This document shows positions 1 to 5,932 of a stretch of 8,353 nucleotides of DNA, in pieces. A program made the position numbers and the translations under genes. The stretch is from Candidatus Heimdallarchaeota archaeon AB_125 (GTDB lineage: Archaea > Asgardarchaeota > Heimdallarchaeia > Heimdallarchaeales > Heimdallarchaeaceae): the NCBI GenBank assembly GCA_001940755.1, contig MEHH01000107.1, forward strand, positions 1 through 8,353. The letters run 5' to 3'. The notes under the pieces were generated by a model. The model saw nothing but the letters and a program-made list of their open reading frames with translations. It was not told the origin of the DNA and did no database searches. Every line of letters starts with the position of its first letter. Positions within the stretch are counted from its first letter, which is position 1.

Positions 1-59
1 CTACTCTTTTTTGAGGAACTGTAACCAAAAACTAAAATAGACAGAGAATTGAGTAAACC

Positions 60-749
60 ATGGTTACGGGTAATATGACTGAAGATAAATCTGACATAAA
101 AGATTTGAATATTATAAAATTGAAGAAAGGAGAAACAGTAAATATCAGCAAAGCCTTAGGATCAAATAAACGATTGACTATTCTAAGAATTCTGTCTGAA
201 AATGAATTCAATTTATCTGAGATTGCTCAGAAAATAGAAAGTACTCCTCAAGCAGTTTATCATCATTTGCAAATTCTCGAGAAATCAAAATTAATCTATG
301 TTGTTAGAGAAGAAAATATTAAAAATATGGCTAAAACCATAAAATATTATCGTGCAAGTTATCAACCTGACGCCATAAATCTCCTTCTTTGGGCTCCTCT
401 TGAAGAATTAGAATCAACAGAACTTGAAGCAAAATTACCTCTTCCTGAGAGACCTGTTCAACGAATTGTTCGAAAGATGGCTGATAAAGTTTTCAAAGAT
501 GTGAATGATTTCAAAATTGAACTTCTGACAACTGTAGTCAAAGATATGATTGATCTAACACACCAGTCAATGAACTCATTGAAAGATGATTATGGACTAG
601 AGTTGGATGAGAAACTTTGGAATTTGATATTATTGTTTTCAAATCTTTCTGTTCTAAATTCTACAAAGAAAATGGCAGAAGATGAGGTTTACAGAAATAA
701 GATAAATGATCTGTTATCATTGCTTTATGAGGAAATCGAAGAAATTTGA
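60..749 (+). CDS. ArsR-like winged-helix transcriptional regulator
   Basis: This 229-residue protein probably binds DNA. Residues about 30-100 fit an ArsR-type winged helix-turn-helix: a helix SNKRLTILRILSEN, the HTH LSEIAQKIESTPQAVYHHLQ with recognition helix around 62-72, then LEKSKLIYVV leading into a wing. The remaining 130 or so residues are mostly charged, predicted helical, and not recognised; they may serve dimerisation or effector binding. I see no cysteine in the protein, so a thiol-based metal sensor of the classic ArsR/SmtB kind is unlikely. The chosen start is the first ATG; a second ATG at 75 (residue 6) is possible. A weak TATA-like stretch (actaaaata, about 31-39) lies some 25 bases before the first ATG. 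The gene stands alone and converges on the DNA polymerase gene, leaving 18 bases between stops. Its target genes cannot be read from the sequence. The HTH class is fairly sure; the effector is unknown. Confidence 0.85.
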   Translation: MVTGNMTEDKSDIKDLNIIKLKKGETVNISKALGSNKRLTILRILSENEFNLSEIAQKIESTPQAVYHHLQILEKSKLIYVVREENIKNMAKTIKYYRASYQPDAINLLLWAPLEELESTELEAKLPLPERPVQRIVRKMADKVFKDVNDFKIELLTTVVKDMIDLTHQSMNSLKDDYGLELDEKLWNLILLFSNLSVLNSTKKMAEDEVYRNKINDLLSLLYEEIEEI

Positions 750-753
750 ATAA

Positions 754-775
754 AGAAGTAATTTAATCTACTTCT
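754..775. terminator. Inverted repeat between convergent genes, possible bidirectional terminator
   Basis: A perfect 7-bp inverted repeat, AGAAGTA (754-760) and TACTTCT (769-775), encloses an 8-base loop. It lies just after the regulator's stop codon and overlaps the last codons and stop of the polymerase gene on the other strand. On the + strand a T-rich run (ctatttttattgttt) follows within about 10 bases. Archaeal termination depends mainly on T-runs rather than hairpins, so the terminator role is inferred from position and symmetry. Confidence 0.4.
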
Positions 776-3392
776 GATCACTATTTTTATTGTTTGTTAG
801 AGATAATGAGAAATCTAAAGTTTTCTGACTTGATGTTTGTATATCTTTGAGTTCAACTTTAACTCCAATTCTCTTTACATCACGTAAAGCTTCTTCCAAA
901 TAATGTTCTCGATCTATTTTTTGAACATCAACAATTGAAGGATGTGATGCTCTTTTGTATAAGGATGAGCTTCCTTCTAAGATTATGAATGGGAATCTCT
1001 CATACTCTTTCCATATCTCATCCAGATTTAGATCCATTCTCATTGAATAATCTTCAAGTGCACCAATTGCAGGAGTTTTAGACTTGTAATCCTTTGGATT
1101 CCTGCGAACAGGACCAAGAATTGTGGTTTTCTGAATAAGTTCTTCACCTGAAATTTTCTTGAAATCAAGACACATTTCTATAACTTTCTTTCTAGCTTTT
1201 TCTAAATCTCCATCTTCAAGAACACATTGTAAAGCAGCTGTTTGAACTTCCTTTGCAAAAGGTGAGGTATCACTTCTTATTGCTTCAAAACCAACAATAG
1301 TAAGATCTCCAGTAACAACACTGATGTAACTATACCTCTTCTTTGTTTCTGGCGCAAAAACAATTCTCAATGCTAAATCTACAAACTCTAGTTCCATTTC
1401 CTTTGGCAATTTAGATTCGTAAAATTCCAATAATTCTTGAACCTCAGGAACACCAGATAATGAAAATGATTCTCCTTCATCTATTCTTGTAGATAAATCA
1501 AACACTGTGGCTTTATCAGCAAGTTTTACAAAAATGCTATCAGTATCTCCATATATCACTTGACACTTGTTATCAGAAATTTCTTGTGTCCATTTATCGA
1601 CTTTCTTGATATAATCTTTTGCTATGCTTGTAATAGCATTCGAGATTTCAGTGTTATAGAAGCGGCTTCCAACATAATTGTGACTACCATAGAGAGAATT
1701 AGCTGTTACTTTCAAAGCGCTAGATTTGGTTTTCAATTTGTGAAGATTCTTCTTGAGTTGACCTTTTTTCTTTTGGTCAGTATAGGTTCTGAGATAAGTT
1801 TCAAGGTCTGAAATCTTCTTCTTAATTTCCTTTCTCTCATCTAGAAGATTCTTCATCATGACTCGTATTCCAGTATCAGGTTCGTTTAGGAATTTTTTCT
1901 CAGGTAACGCCATAGATCCATCATAACTCTCTCCTCCAATATTGAAAGCAACCATAATTGAAGGAAACATGGATCTGAAATCAGCTATCATAACTGCTTC
2001 ATGCAGAGTTCCTTTTGGAACTAGAACAAAACCTCCGATTGCAAGAGATCTTGTGCTCTTTCTATATGCTAACTCCTCTCTTGACGGTTCTGAAGGAACT
2101 AAGGTACCTTTATCTTTTAAAACCCTAAAGAGTTGAAATTCTCCAATATGTCTAGGGGTAGAGTATATACCCTCAGAAGGGCGTATTCCTACAAGTTTTA
2201 CAACTTCTACCCATTCTTGCATTCCCATTTCGAAGAATAAATCATAAATTATCTTAGAATCTAATGAGCAAGCTGCAGTGAGTTTTTTCTTCAGATTTTT
2301 TGCATTTTGTTTATATGTTTTAAACCAAAACTGATTAATTGCTTCATAATCATCTTTTCTTTCAATGCTTAGAAGCTCTTTAGCGAATTCAGTTAGATTC
2401 TTCTTCCCTGATTTAGTTCTCAGCCAGCGAGTGCTTTTCACAAGGTCATATGCAATGTATCCAGGAATTCTAAAGCCTAAATATCCTATTGGGGGTTTTA
2501 TTCTAGCATCTTGAAATGGTCCTAATCTCTTGGGATCTAATCCCAGTTTTTCCATACGTGCAAAGAGATAAGGTAATGTAACCAAATTTCCATTGAAAGT
2601 AACTAATATATCAGGAGAAATTGTATGAATTAGGTCAATTATATCATTGATTAGTTTTCTCTCACCATCATTGTCTTCCTTTTCAAGAAAGAAGCTGCTT
2701 GTTTCAATACTGCTTCCATCTTTACTCCAACTTAATGATGCGGTGATGATTCTTTGTTTTTTATCTTCTAGAATACTAGCGAAGTTTTTGATTTTCTTTC
2801 CTTCTTCAGTGAGGGAATTGATAACTAGATTTAAACTAAGAATTGTCAATTGAAATGAATCTTTCTTATCTATGTTTTTGATATCATGAAAATCAACTTC
2901 AATTACTTTCCCAAACTCATGGGATTCTTTCTCTTCATAATTTGTAATTTCTATCCAATTTAGACACCTAATATTGGTATCTATCAAAAAACGAGAGACA
3001 TAGGAAATATCATTTTCATAGCTTTCTATACCTTTTTCCCTCAGATTATTACTGTACTTCTGAATACGCCAAGGGTTTCTTCCAAGTATTTTATAGAGAA
3101 AGATAGGTTTGTTCTGATAATATCTGTATTTAGTTACTTGGTAGTGATTCTTTATCCAATCTCCAAACTCCTTTTCTGTGTAAAGGAGGCTTTGGATTGC
3201 GTTAGTAGTTTCTGCAAGATCATCAATGTAGAAATAAGGATAAAATCCAGTTACATGAATGATTAAGGTTTGAAAATCAGCTGTTTTTCCTCTGATTCTA
3301 ATAATTGGTTCCTCAACATCGTTCTCCTTTTCTCGAATAAAAAAGTCTAAATCAATTAGTACGCATTCTAAAGGAGAGGGAGCGTCATTCAT
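768..3392 (-). CDS. Family-B DNA polymerase, polymerase motifs intact, proofreading exonuclease motifs degenerate
   Basis: This 874-residue protein is a template-directed DNA polymerase of family B, with the usual length and domain order: N-terminal domain (about 1-170), exonuclease-fold domain (about 180-390), then palm, fingers and thumb (about 430-850). Polymerase residues are all present: motif A DFRSMFPSI with D471, motif B KVTANSLYG with K561, N565 and Y568, motif C YGDTDS with D616 and D618, and KKRY at 684-687. In the exonuclease domain the Exo I site, normally FDIET, reads LNLVI (187-191) or nearby, so Asp and Glu are lost. Exo II reads FNGNLVTLPYL (266-276), with Thr where the catalytic Asp should be. 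Exo III keeps D378 but not the Tyr before it. An active polymerase without proofreading is predicted. The steric-gate Tyr of motif A is Phe (F476). The fingers between motifs A and B seem about 14 residues longer than in Pyrococcus PolB, as I recall it. A PIP-like QKTLDFSL (856-863) sits near the C-terminus. I see no C-terminal Zn/Fe-S cysteine cluster. The ATG start follows a weak GAG and an upstream TATA box. It could belong to archaeal PolB2, but most members of that group, as I recall, have damaged polymerase motifs. Confidence 0.95.
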   Translation of the reverse strand: MNDAPSPLECVLIDLDFFIREKENDVEEPIIRIRGKTADFQTLIIHVTGFYPYFYIDDLAETTNAIQSLLYTEKEFGDWIKNHYQVTKYRYYQNKPIFLYKILGRNPWRIQKYSNNLREKGIESYENDISYVSRFLIDTNIRCLNWIEITNYEEKESHEFGKVIEVDFHDIKNIDKKDSFQLTILSLNLVINSLTEEGKKIKNFASILEDKKQRIITASLSWSKDGSSIETSSFFLEKEDNDGERKLINDIIDLIHTISPDILVTFNGNLVTLPYLFARMEKLGLDPKRLGPFQDARIKPPIGYLGFRIPGYIAYDLVKSTRWLRTKSGKKNLTEFAKELLSIERKDDYEAINQFWFKTYKQNAKNLKKKLTAACSLDSKIIYDLFFEMGMQEWVEVVKLVGIRPSEGIYSTPRHIGEFQLFRVLKDKGTLVPSEPSREELAYRKSTRSLAIGGFVLVPKGTLHEAVMIADFRSMFPSIMVAFNIGGESYDGSMALPEKKFLNEPDTGIRVMMKNLLDERKEIKKKISDLETYLRTYTDQKKKGQLKKNLHKLKTKSSALKVTANSLYGSHNYVGSRFYNTEISNAITSIAKDYIKKVDKWTQEISDNKCQVIYGDTDSIFVKLADKATVFDLSTRIDEGESFSLSGVPEVQELLEFYESKLPKEMELEFVDLALRIVFAPETKKRYSYISVVTGDLTIVGFEAIRSDTSPFAKEVQTAALQCVLEDGDLEKARKKVIEMCLDFKKISGEELIQKTTILGPVRRNPKDYKSKTPAIGALEDYSMRMDLNLDEIWKEYERFPFIILEGSSSLYKRASHPSIVDVQKIDREHYLEEALRDVKRIGVKVELKDIQTSSQKTLDFSLSLTNNKNSDQK

Positions 3393-3404
3393 CTCTCAAT
3401 CACT

Positions 3405-3484
3405 TTTCACGAACTGTATATAGTACTTCTTTCCACCCGCAATATTTAAATCCTTTTTAAATACTAGGGGGAATTTCACGAACT
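3405..3484. promoter_or_regulatory. Polymerase promoter region with paired 11-bp element TTTCACGAACT
   Basis: Two identical copies of TTTCACGAACT lie at 3405-3415 and 3474-3484, in the same orientation and 69 bases apart. Each contains the two-fold symmetric core TTC-AC-GAA, as expected for a dimeric regulator. Between them, reading the - strand, is a purine-rich BRE-like AAAAAGG followed by TTTAAATA (about 3443-3452), which should start transcription near 3420. That places one copy upstream of the TATA box and the other in the early transcribed region. A second TATA-like string, ACTATATAC, lies at about 3418-3426. The distal copy is also 68-92 bases upstream of the possible starts of the divergent gene. 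The repeats are seen directly; an operator function is inferred. Confidence 0.5.
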
Positions 3485-3575
3485 ATTTGAAAAAACAATA
3501 AGTTTTCAGTATTTAAAACACATTTCTATACGTTAAATTTTTAATCTATAAGTGACAGTTTTATTATGTTGTTAT

Positions 3576-3953
3576 ATGTCTTCTAGAAGAATACCCCCCG
3601 ATGTGTATAAAAATAAGAAGAAATTGGAGCTATCAGCTGAGACAAAAAGTGGAACAATTGAAGAAACAATTACACTAACTAAACCATCAGATGATGACGA
3701 CCCTAGACCACAATACTGGTTTGTTCTGATGCTATCATTTGGTCAAAGATCAGGGTATGTATATGATAGATCTGGTCTCCATATACCAGAACCTGATGCA
3801 TATGTGTATAGCGTTGAGCTCTGGAAATTCAAGGGATCACTTTTAAAAACAGTAGAAACCGTTTCAAACAAAGTTGATTTTGATACAGCAGTTAAAACAT
3901 TTCAGGGTCTACAAGAAGATCTAGCAAAACAATCGTTCAAGGAAATAAACTGA
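3576..3953 (+). CDS. Orphan 125-residue protein divergent from the polymerase
   Basis: I do not recognise this family. The ATG at 3576 gives 125 residues. An in-frame GTG at 3552 would add eight residues (MTVLLCCY), but TATA-like strings at 3511-3518 and 3533-3548 fit the later ATG better. The N-terminal 20 residues are basic and lysine-rich (RR, KNKKK). A run of aspartates (SDDDDPRP, 38-45) follows. A central segment (about 46-92) alternates aromatic and hydrophobic residues (QYWFVLMLSF, GYVYD, AYVYSVELWKF), which suggests a small beta-sheet domain. A predicted amphipathic helix (DFDTAVKTFQGLQEDLAKQ) ends the protein. There is no signal peptide, transmembrane helix, cysteine pair or catalytic motif. 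The gene diverges from the exonuclease-degenerate polymerase across a region with repeated elements and converges on the membrane protein gene with only 4 bases between stops. A small soluble protein is likely; any link to the polymerase rests on position. Confidence 0.75.
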   Translation: MSSRRIPPDVYKNKKKLELSAETKSGTIEETITLTKPSDDDDPRPQYWFVLMLSFGQRSGYVYDRSGLHIPEPDAYVYSVELWKFKGSLLKTVETVSNKVDFDTAVKTFQGLQEDLAKQSFKEIN

Positions 3954-3957
3954 TTAA

Positions 3958-4521
3958 CTAAATAAAACTAGCTAGAATTGTAGCTAATGCAGTGATTAAA
4001 CAGCATGCTGCAATCAAGATTATTTTCTTAGGCTGATAAAGTGGTTCTTTAAGATCACTAATCCTTGCTTCATCCTTCTTCATTAGTATGATGTTAAAAT
4101 AGAGTATTATAGAGAAACTAATTAACACCAACAGGGTTACAATCAAAATTTTCCACAAAGCTAGTGATTTTTCAAAATAAACAATACTAAAACCATAGAT
4201 AGGTAGAAAACCAATATAAAAATACATAATCTGCAGAGCATACTGTGTAGTAATAGTTTTTGTAGGTTCGAGCTTAACCATGAATAGAGAGATTTTAGCT
4301 GACAATGAAACAGCTATAATTACAAATATTGTAGATATAACTAACAGTATAATACCTAAAGCTCCCAAACCTACGTGTATAGTGTGTTTTACGAAACTAT
4401 TCAATATTAAAGCTTGACCTCCTCCTAATAAACCAGCAAAAAAAATCGCTCCTAAAGGATTGAGAGTTTTGGGCTTTTTAATAACAGGCTTGGTTAAAAG
4501 ATCTTTTTCAGAAATTACCAC
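3958..4521 (-). CDS. Five-helix integral membrane protein of unknown function
   Basis: This 187-residue protein is mostly hydrophobic and belongs in the membrane. Five helices can be read at about 22-41, 49-73, 93-116, 122-146 and 166-187. The lysine-rich N-terminus and the loops at 75-92 and 147-165 are positively charged, which puts the N-terminus inside and the C-terminus outside; the chain ends at the last helix. A glycine-rich patch (GLLGGG) lies in the first helix and a CC pair in the last. I recognise no family motif. It is the second gene of an operon with the Nudix hydrolase: its GTG start at 4521 immediately follows the TAA stop at 4522-4524, and a strong GAGGGG ribosome site lies six bases before the GTG. 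Translation is therefore probably coupled. The GTG start is supported by that spacing. Whether the protein works with the Nudix enzyme is not known. Confidence 0.8.
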   Translation of the reverse strand: MVISEKDLLTKPVIKKPKTLNPLGAIFFAGLLGGGQALILNSFVKHTIHVGLGALGIILLVISTIFVIIAVSLSAKISLFMVKLEPTKTITTQYALQIMYFYIGFLPIYGFSIVYFEKSLALWKILIVTLLVLISFSIILYFNIILMKKDEARISDLKEPLYQPKKIILIAACCLITALATILASFI

Positions 4522-4971
4522 TTAATTCCCCTCTAGAGGTTCTTTTGCGAGTTCATTCTCGCGTAAATACCTTTCTGATGCTCTTATAACTTTTCGTGTA
4601 TTTTCGAAAGTTAATGTATTCAAAGCATCTTCATAAGTACACCATAAGTAACCTACATGCTCTTTTGAGATTTGAACATCTGTTGTTGATGATATTCCTA
4701 TCAGATAAACAACAGTTTTCTTTATTTTTTGAGAACCTCTTTTGAAGTAATATGTGATTTTATGTTGAAATTCTTCTAAAATAGAGATGTCTTTGATTCC
4801 TGTCTCCTCGTATGCTTCTCTGAGTGCAGCTTGCATCACTGTTTCGTTTTTTTCAATTCTACCCTTTGTAAGTCCATACCTATTTTCAGTGATTCTGCTG
4901 CGTCCGTAGTTAAGTAGCAGATATCGGCCAGAATTATATATAACAATGCCTGCAGAAGTTTCAAGTTGCAT
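4522..4971 (-). CDS. Nudix hydrolase, Ap4A (diadenosine tetraphosphate) hydrolase type
   Basis: This is a single Nudix domain of 149 residues, the usual family size. The Nudix box is complete at 37-59: G37, E43, R51-E52, E55-E56, G58-I59, matching Gx5Ex7REUxEExGU; its glutamates bind the catalytic magnesium. The N-terminus (ETSAGIVIYNSGRYLLL), the KKTVVYLIG strand (84-92) and the SKEHVGYLW segment (102-110) resemble the human NUDT2/asymmetrical Ap4A hydrolase group, which splits Ap4A into ATP and AMP. Some members of related groups act on capped RNA or other nucleoside diphosphate derivatives, so the substrate is a family-level prediction. In the segment before the box, usually W-x-x-P-K-G, this protein has YGLTKG, with Tyr for Trp and Thr for Pro. 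It is the first gene of an operon with the membrane protein and diverges from the 281-residue gene. TATA-like strings on the - strand (CTTTAATAAA, about 4986-4995) lie 15-25 bases upstream of the ATG. Confidence 0.88.
   Translation of the reverse strand: MQLETSAGIVIYNSGRYLLLNYGRSRITENRYGLTKGRIEKNETVMQAALREAYEETGIKDISILEEFQHKITYYFKRGSQKIKKTVVYLIGISSTTDVQISKEHVGYLWCTYEDALNTLTFENTRKVIRASERYLRENELAKEPLEGN
4528..4533 (-). promoter_or_regulatory. Ribosome binding site for the membrane protein gene, inside the Nudix gene
   Basis: On the - strand GAGGGG lies six bases upstream of the GTG at 4521, within the last codons of the Nudix gene. It supports GTG as the real start and translational coupling. 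Most other genes here lack such a clear site and look leaderless or weakly led. Confidence 0.6.
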
Positions 4972-5011
4972 ACAATCATCGACGTTTTTATTAAAGATTT
5001 ACAGTTTTATT

Positions 5012-5023
5012 AATAAGCTTATT
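5012..5023. promoter_or_regulatory. 12-bp perfect palindrome in a divergent promoter region
   Basis: AATAAGCTTATT is its own reverse complement. It lies near the middle of the 105-base spacer between the Nudix operon and the divergent 281-residue gene, next to TATA-like AT-rich strings on both strands. It could be an operator for a dimeric regulator acting on both directions. AT-rich DNA produces such palindromes by chance at some rate, so this is only a candidate. Confidence 0.3.
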
Positions 5024-5076
5024 GTATTAGTCCAAGAAGGGATAATTTTATCAAGAATAAGAAAGATAGAGAGATA

Positions 5077-5922
5077 ATGATTCATTTGGTAGCCTTTATG
5101 GATATTGAGACAGGTTTGGGTAGAACCATCTTTCAGGATAATACTCTCAAAGTTAGCGAAATACTCATCTGGCCAATGATAAGTGCTCTTAACAATTTCG
5201 TTATTGAATGTACTGCAAGTGAAAGGGGATTGGTAAATGCAGCTTTAGAAGACATAAAGATTTACTTGTATTCACCTTTAGGGGAGGCAAATCCTCTTAG
5301 AGTTGTCTTTTTCACTGATCTCTTCGACAATAATGAATATCTAGAGAAAAAGGGACAAGCAATCTTTAGTGTTCTATCACAGTATATTAGTTTTGAAACT
5401 TTTGATCCACCTATTGAAGTTCTTGGAAGAGCTGTTGCAATAGCGAAGTATACACAAGTGTTTCCATCAGATGTTCTTGATTCCAAATTTTTAGATTTGT
5501 TACGACAAAAATTAATTAATCTTGAAGAATCTGGAAGCATATATGTTGCAGATTTTTTCATTGGCGATATAGATCAAGGAAAAGTATATACTTTCTTAGA
5601 AAGCAGTGAATTACAAGAAAAAAATAGTGTTATACTTTTCGCTGAGCTGCTAACTGCATTTTCAATTGAAAGCGAAATATTTGTGAAATCTTCTTTGTCT
5701 GAAAAGGAAAAGAAAAGCTTGGAAAAACTTGATATTCAAACAGAAGGATTAGTTGAAGGGTGGTTTCTGAAACAGTTATCCGAGGTAGAAAGTGATTTCT
5801 GGTTAGTAGGCTATTTCTATTTTGTTAAACAAAAAGAAGAAGAAATTATACAGTACCTAAACTGGACAGCTGATGAATTAAAGAAAAGACTAAGAGACTT
5901 TAACATGGGAAGACCATTCTGA
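5077..5922 (+). CDS. 281-residue soluble protein with possible tandem longin/roadblock-like domains
   Basis: I do not recognise a named family. The predicted order of elements in residues 1-110 is two strands (HLVAFMDI, GRTIF), a long helix (SEILIWPMISALNNFVIEC), two or three strands (DIKIYLYSP, PLRVVFFTD) and a helix (NEYLEKKGQAIFSVLSQYI). That is the plan of the longin/roadblock alpha-beta fold, which in Asgard archaea and eukaryotes often binds small GTPases or scaffolds trafficking complexes. Residues about 154-272 appear to repeat the plan: IYVADFFIGD, GKVYTFLES, helix VILFAELLTAFSIE, strand FWLVGYFYFV and a charged last helix. The helical segment between them (about 113-150) may be a linker. 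No signal peptide or transmembrane helix is visible. The ATG at 5077 follows a purine-rich AGATAGAGAG. It diverges from the Nudix operon and converges on the transporter gene with 10 bases between stops. The open reading frame is sure; the fold is an inference from pattern only. Confidence 0.8.
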   Translation: MIHLVAFMDIETGLGRTIFQDNTLKVSEILIWPMISALNNFVIECTASERGLVNAALEDIKIYLYSPLGEANPLRVVFFTDLFDNNEYLEKKGQAIFSVLSQYISFETFDPPIEVLGRAVAIAKYTQVFPSDVLDSKFLDLLRQKLINLEESGSIYVADFFIGDIDQGKVYTFLESSELQEKNSVILFAELLTAFSIESEIFVKSSLSEKEKKSLEKLDIQTEGLVEGWFLKQLSEVESDFWLVGYFYFVKQKEEEIIQYLNWTADELKKRLRDFNMGRPF

Positions 5923-5932
5923 TTGTACTGTT

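Noticed and set aside
60..749. Classic metal-sensing ArsR/SmtB repressor
   Set aside because: No cysteine is visible in the protein and no metal transporter or arsenic gene lies nearby, so only the DNA-binding fold is claimed.
1560..1811. Open frame of 83 codons on the + strand
   Set aside because: It lies wholly inside the polymerase gene on the opposite strand, over motif B and motif C, and its protein has no recognisable features.
1942..2136. Open frame of 64 codons on the + strand
   Set aside because: It is antisense to the motif A region of the polymerase; a shadow frame.
2647..2853. Open frame of 68 codons on the + strand
   Set aside because: It is antisense to the exonuclease domain of the polymerase; low-complexity hydrophobic product with no support.
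768..3392. Fully inactivated archaeal PolB2-type polymerase
   Set aside because: Both aspartates of motif C, the Asp of motif A and the Lys/Tyr of motif B are present, so loss of polymerase activity is not supported.
3552..3575. Upstream GTG start for the orphan gene, adding MTVLLCCY
   Set aside because: The ATG at 3576 has better spacing to TATA-like strings and starts a more typical N-terminus; the GTG is kept only as an alternative.
3968..4000. Repeated TAGCTA strings near the end of the membrane protein gene
   Set aside because: They are short, inside coding sequence and AT-rich; no sign of a terminator or binding site.
5262..5561. Open frame of 99 codons on the - strand
   Set aside because: It lies entirely within the 281-residue gene in antisense; no motif, and no promoter that fits.
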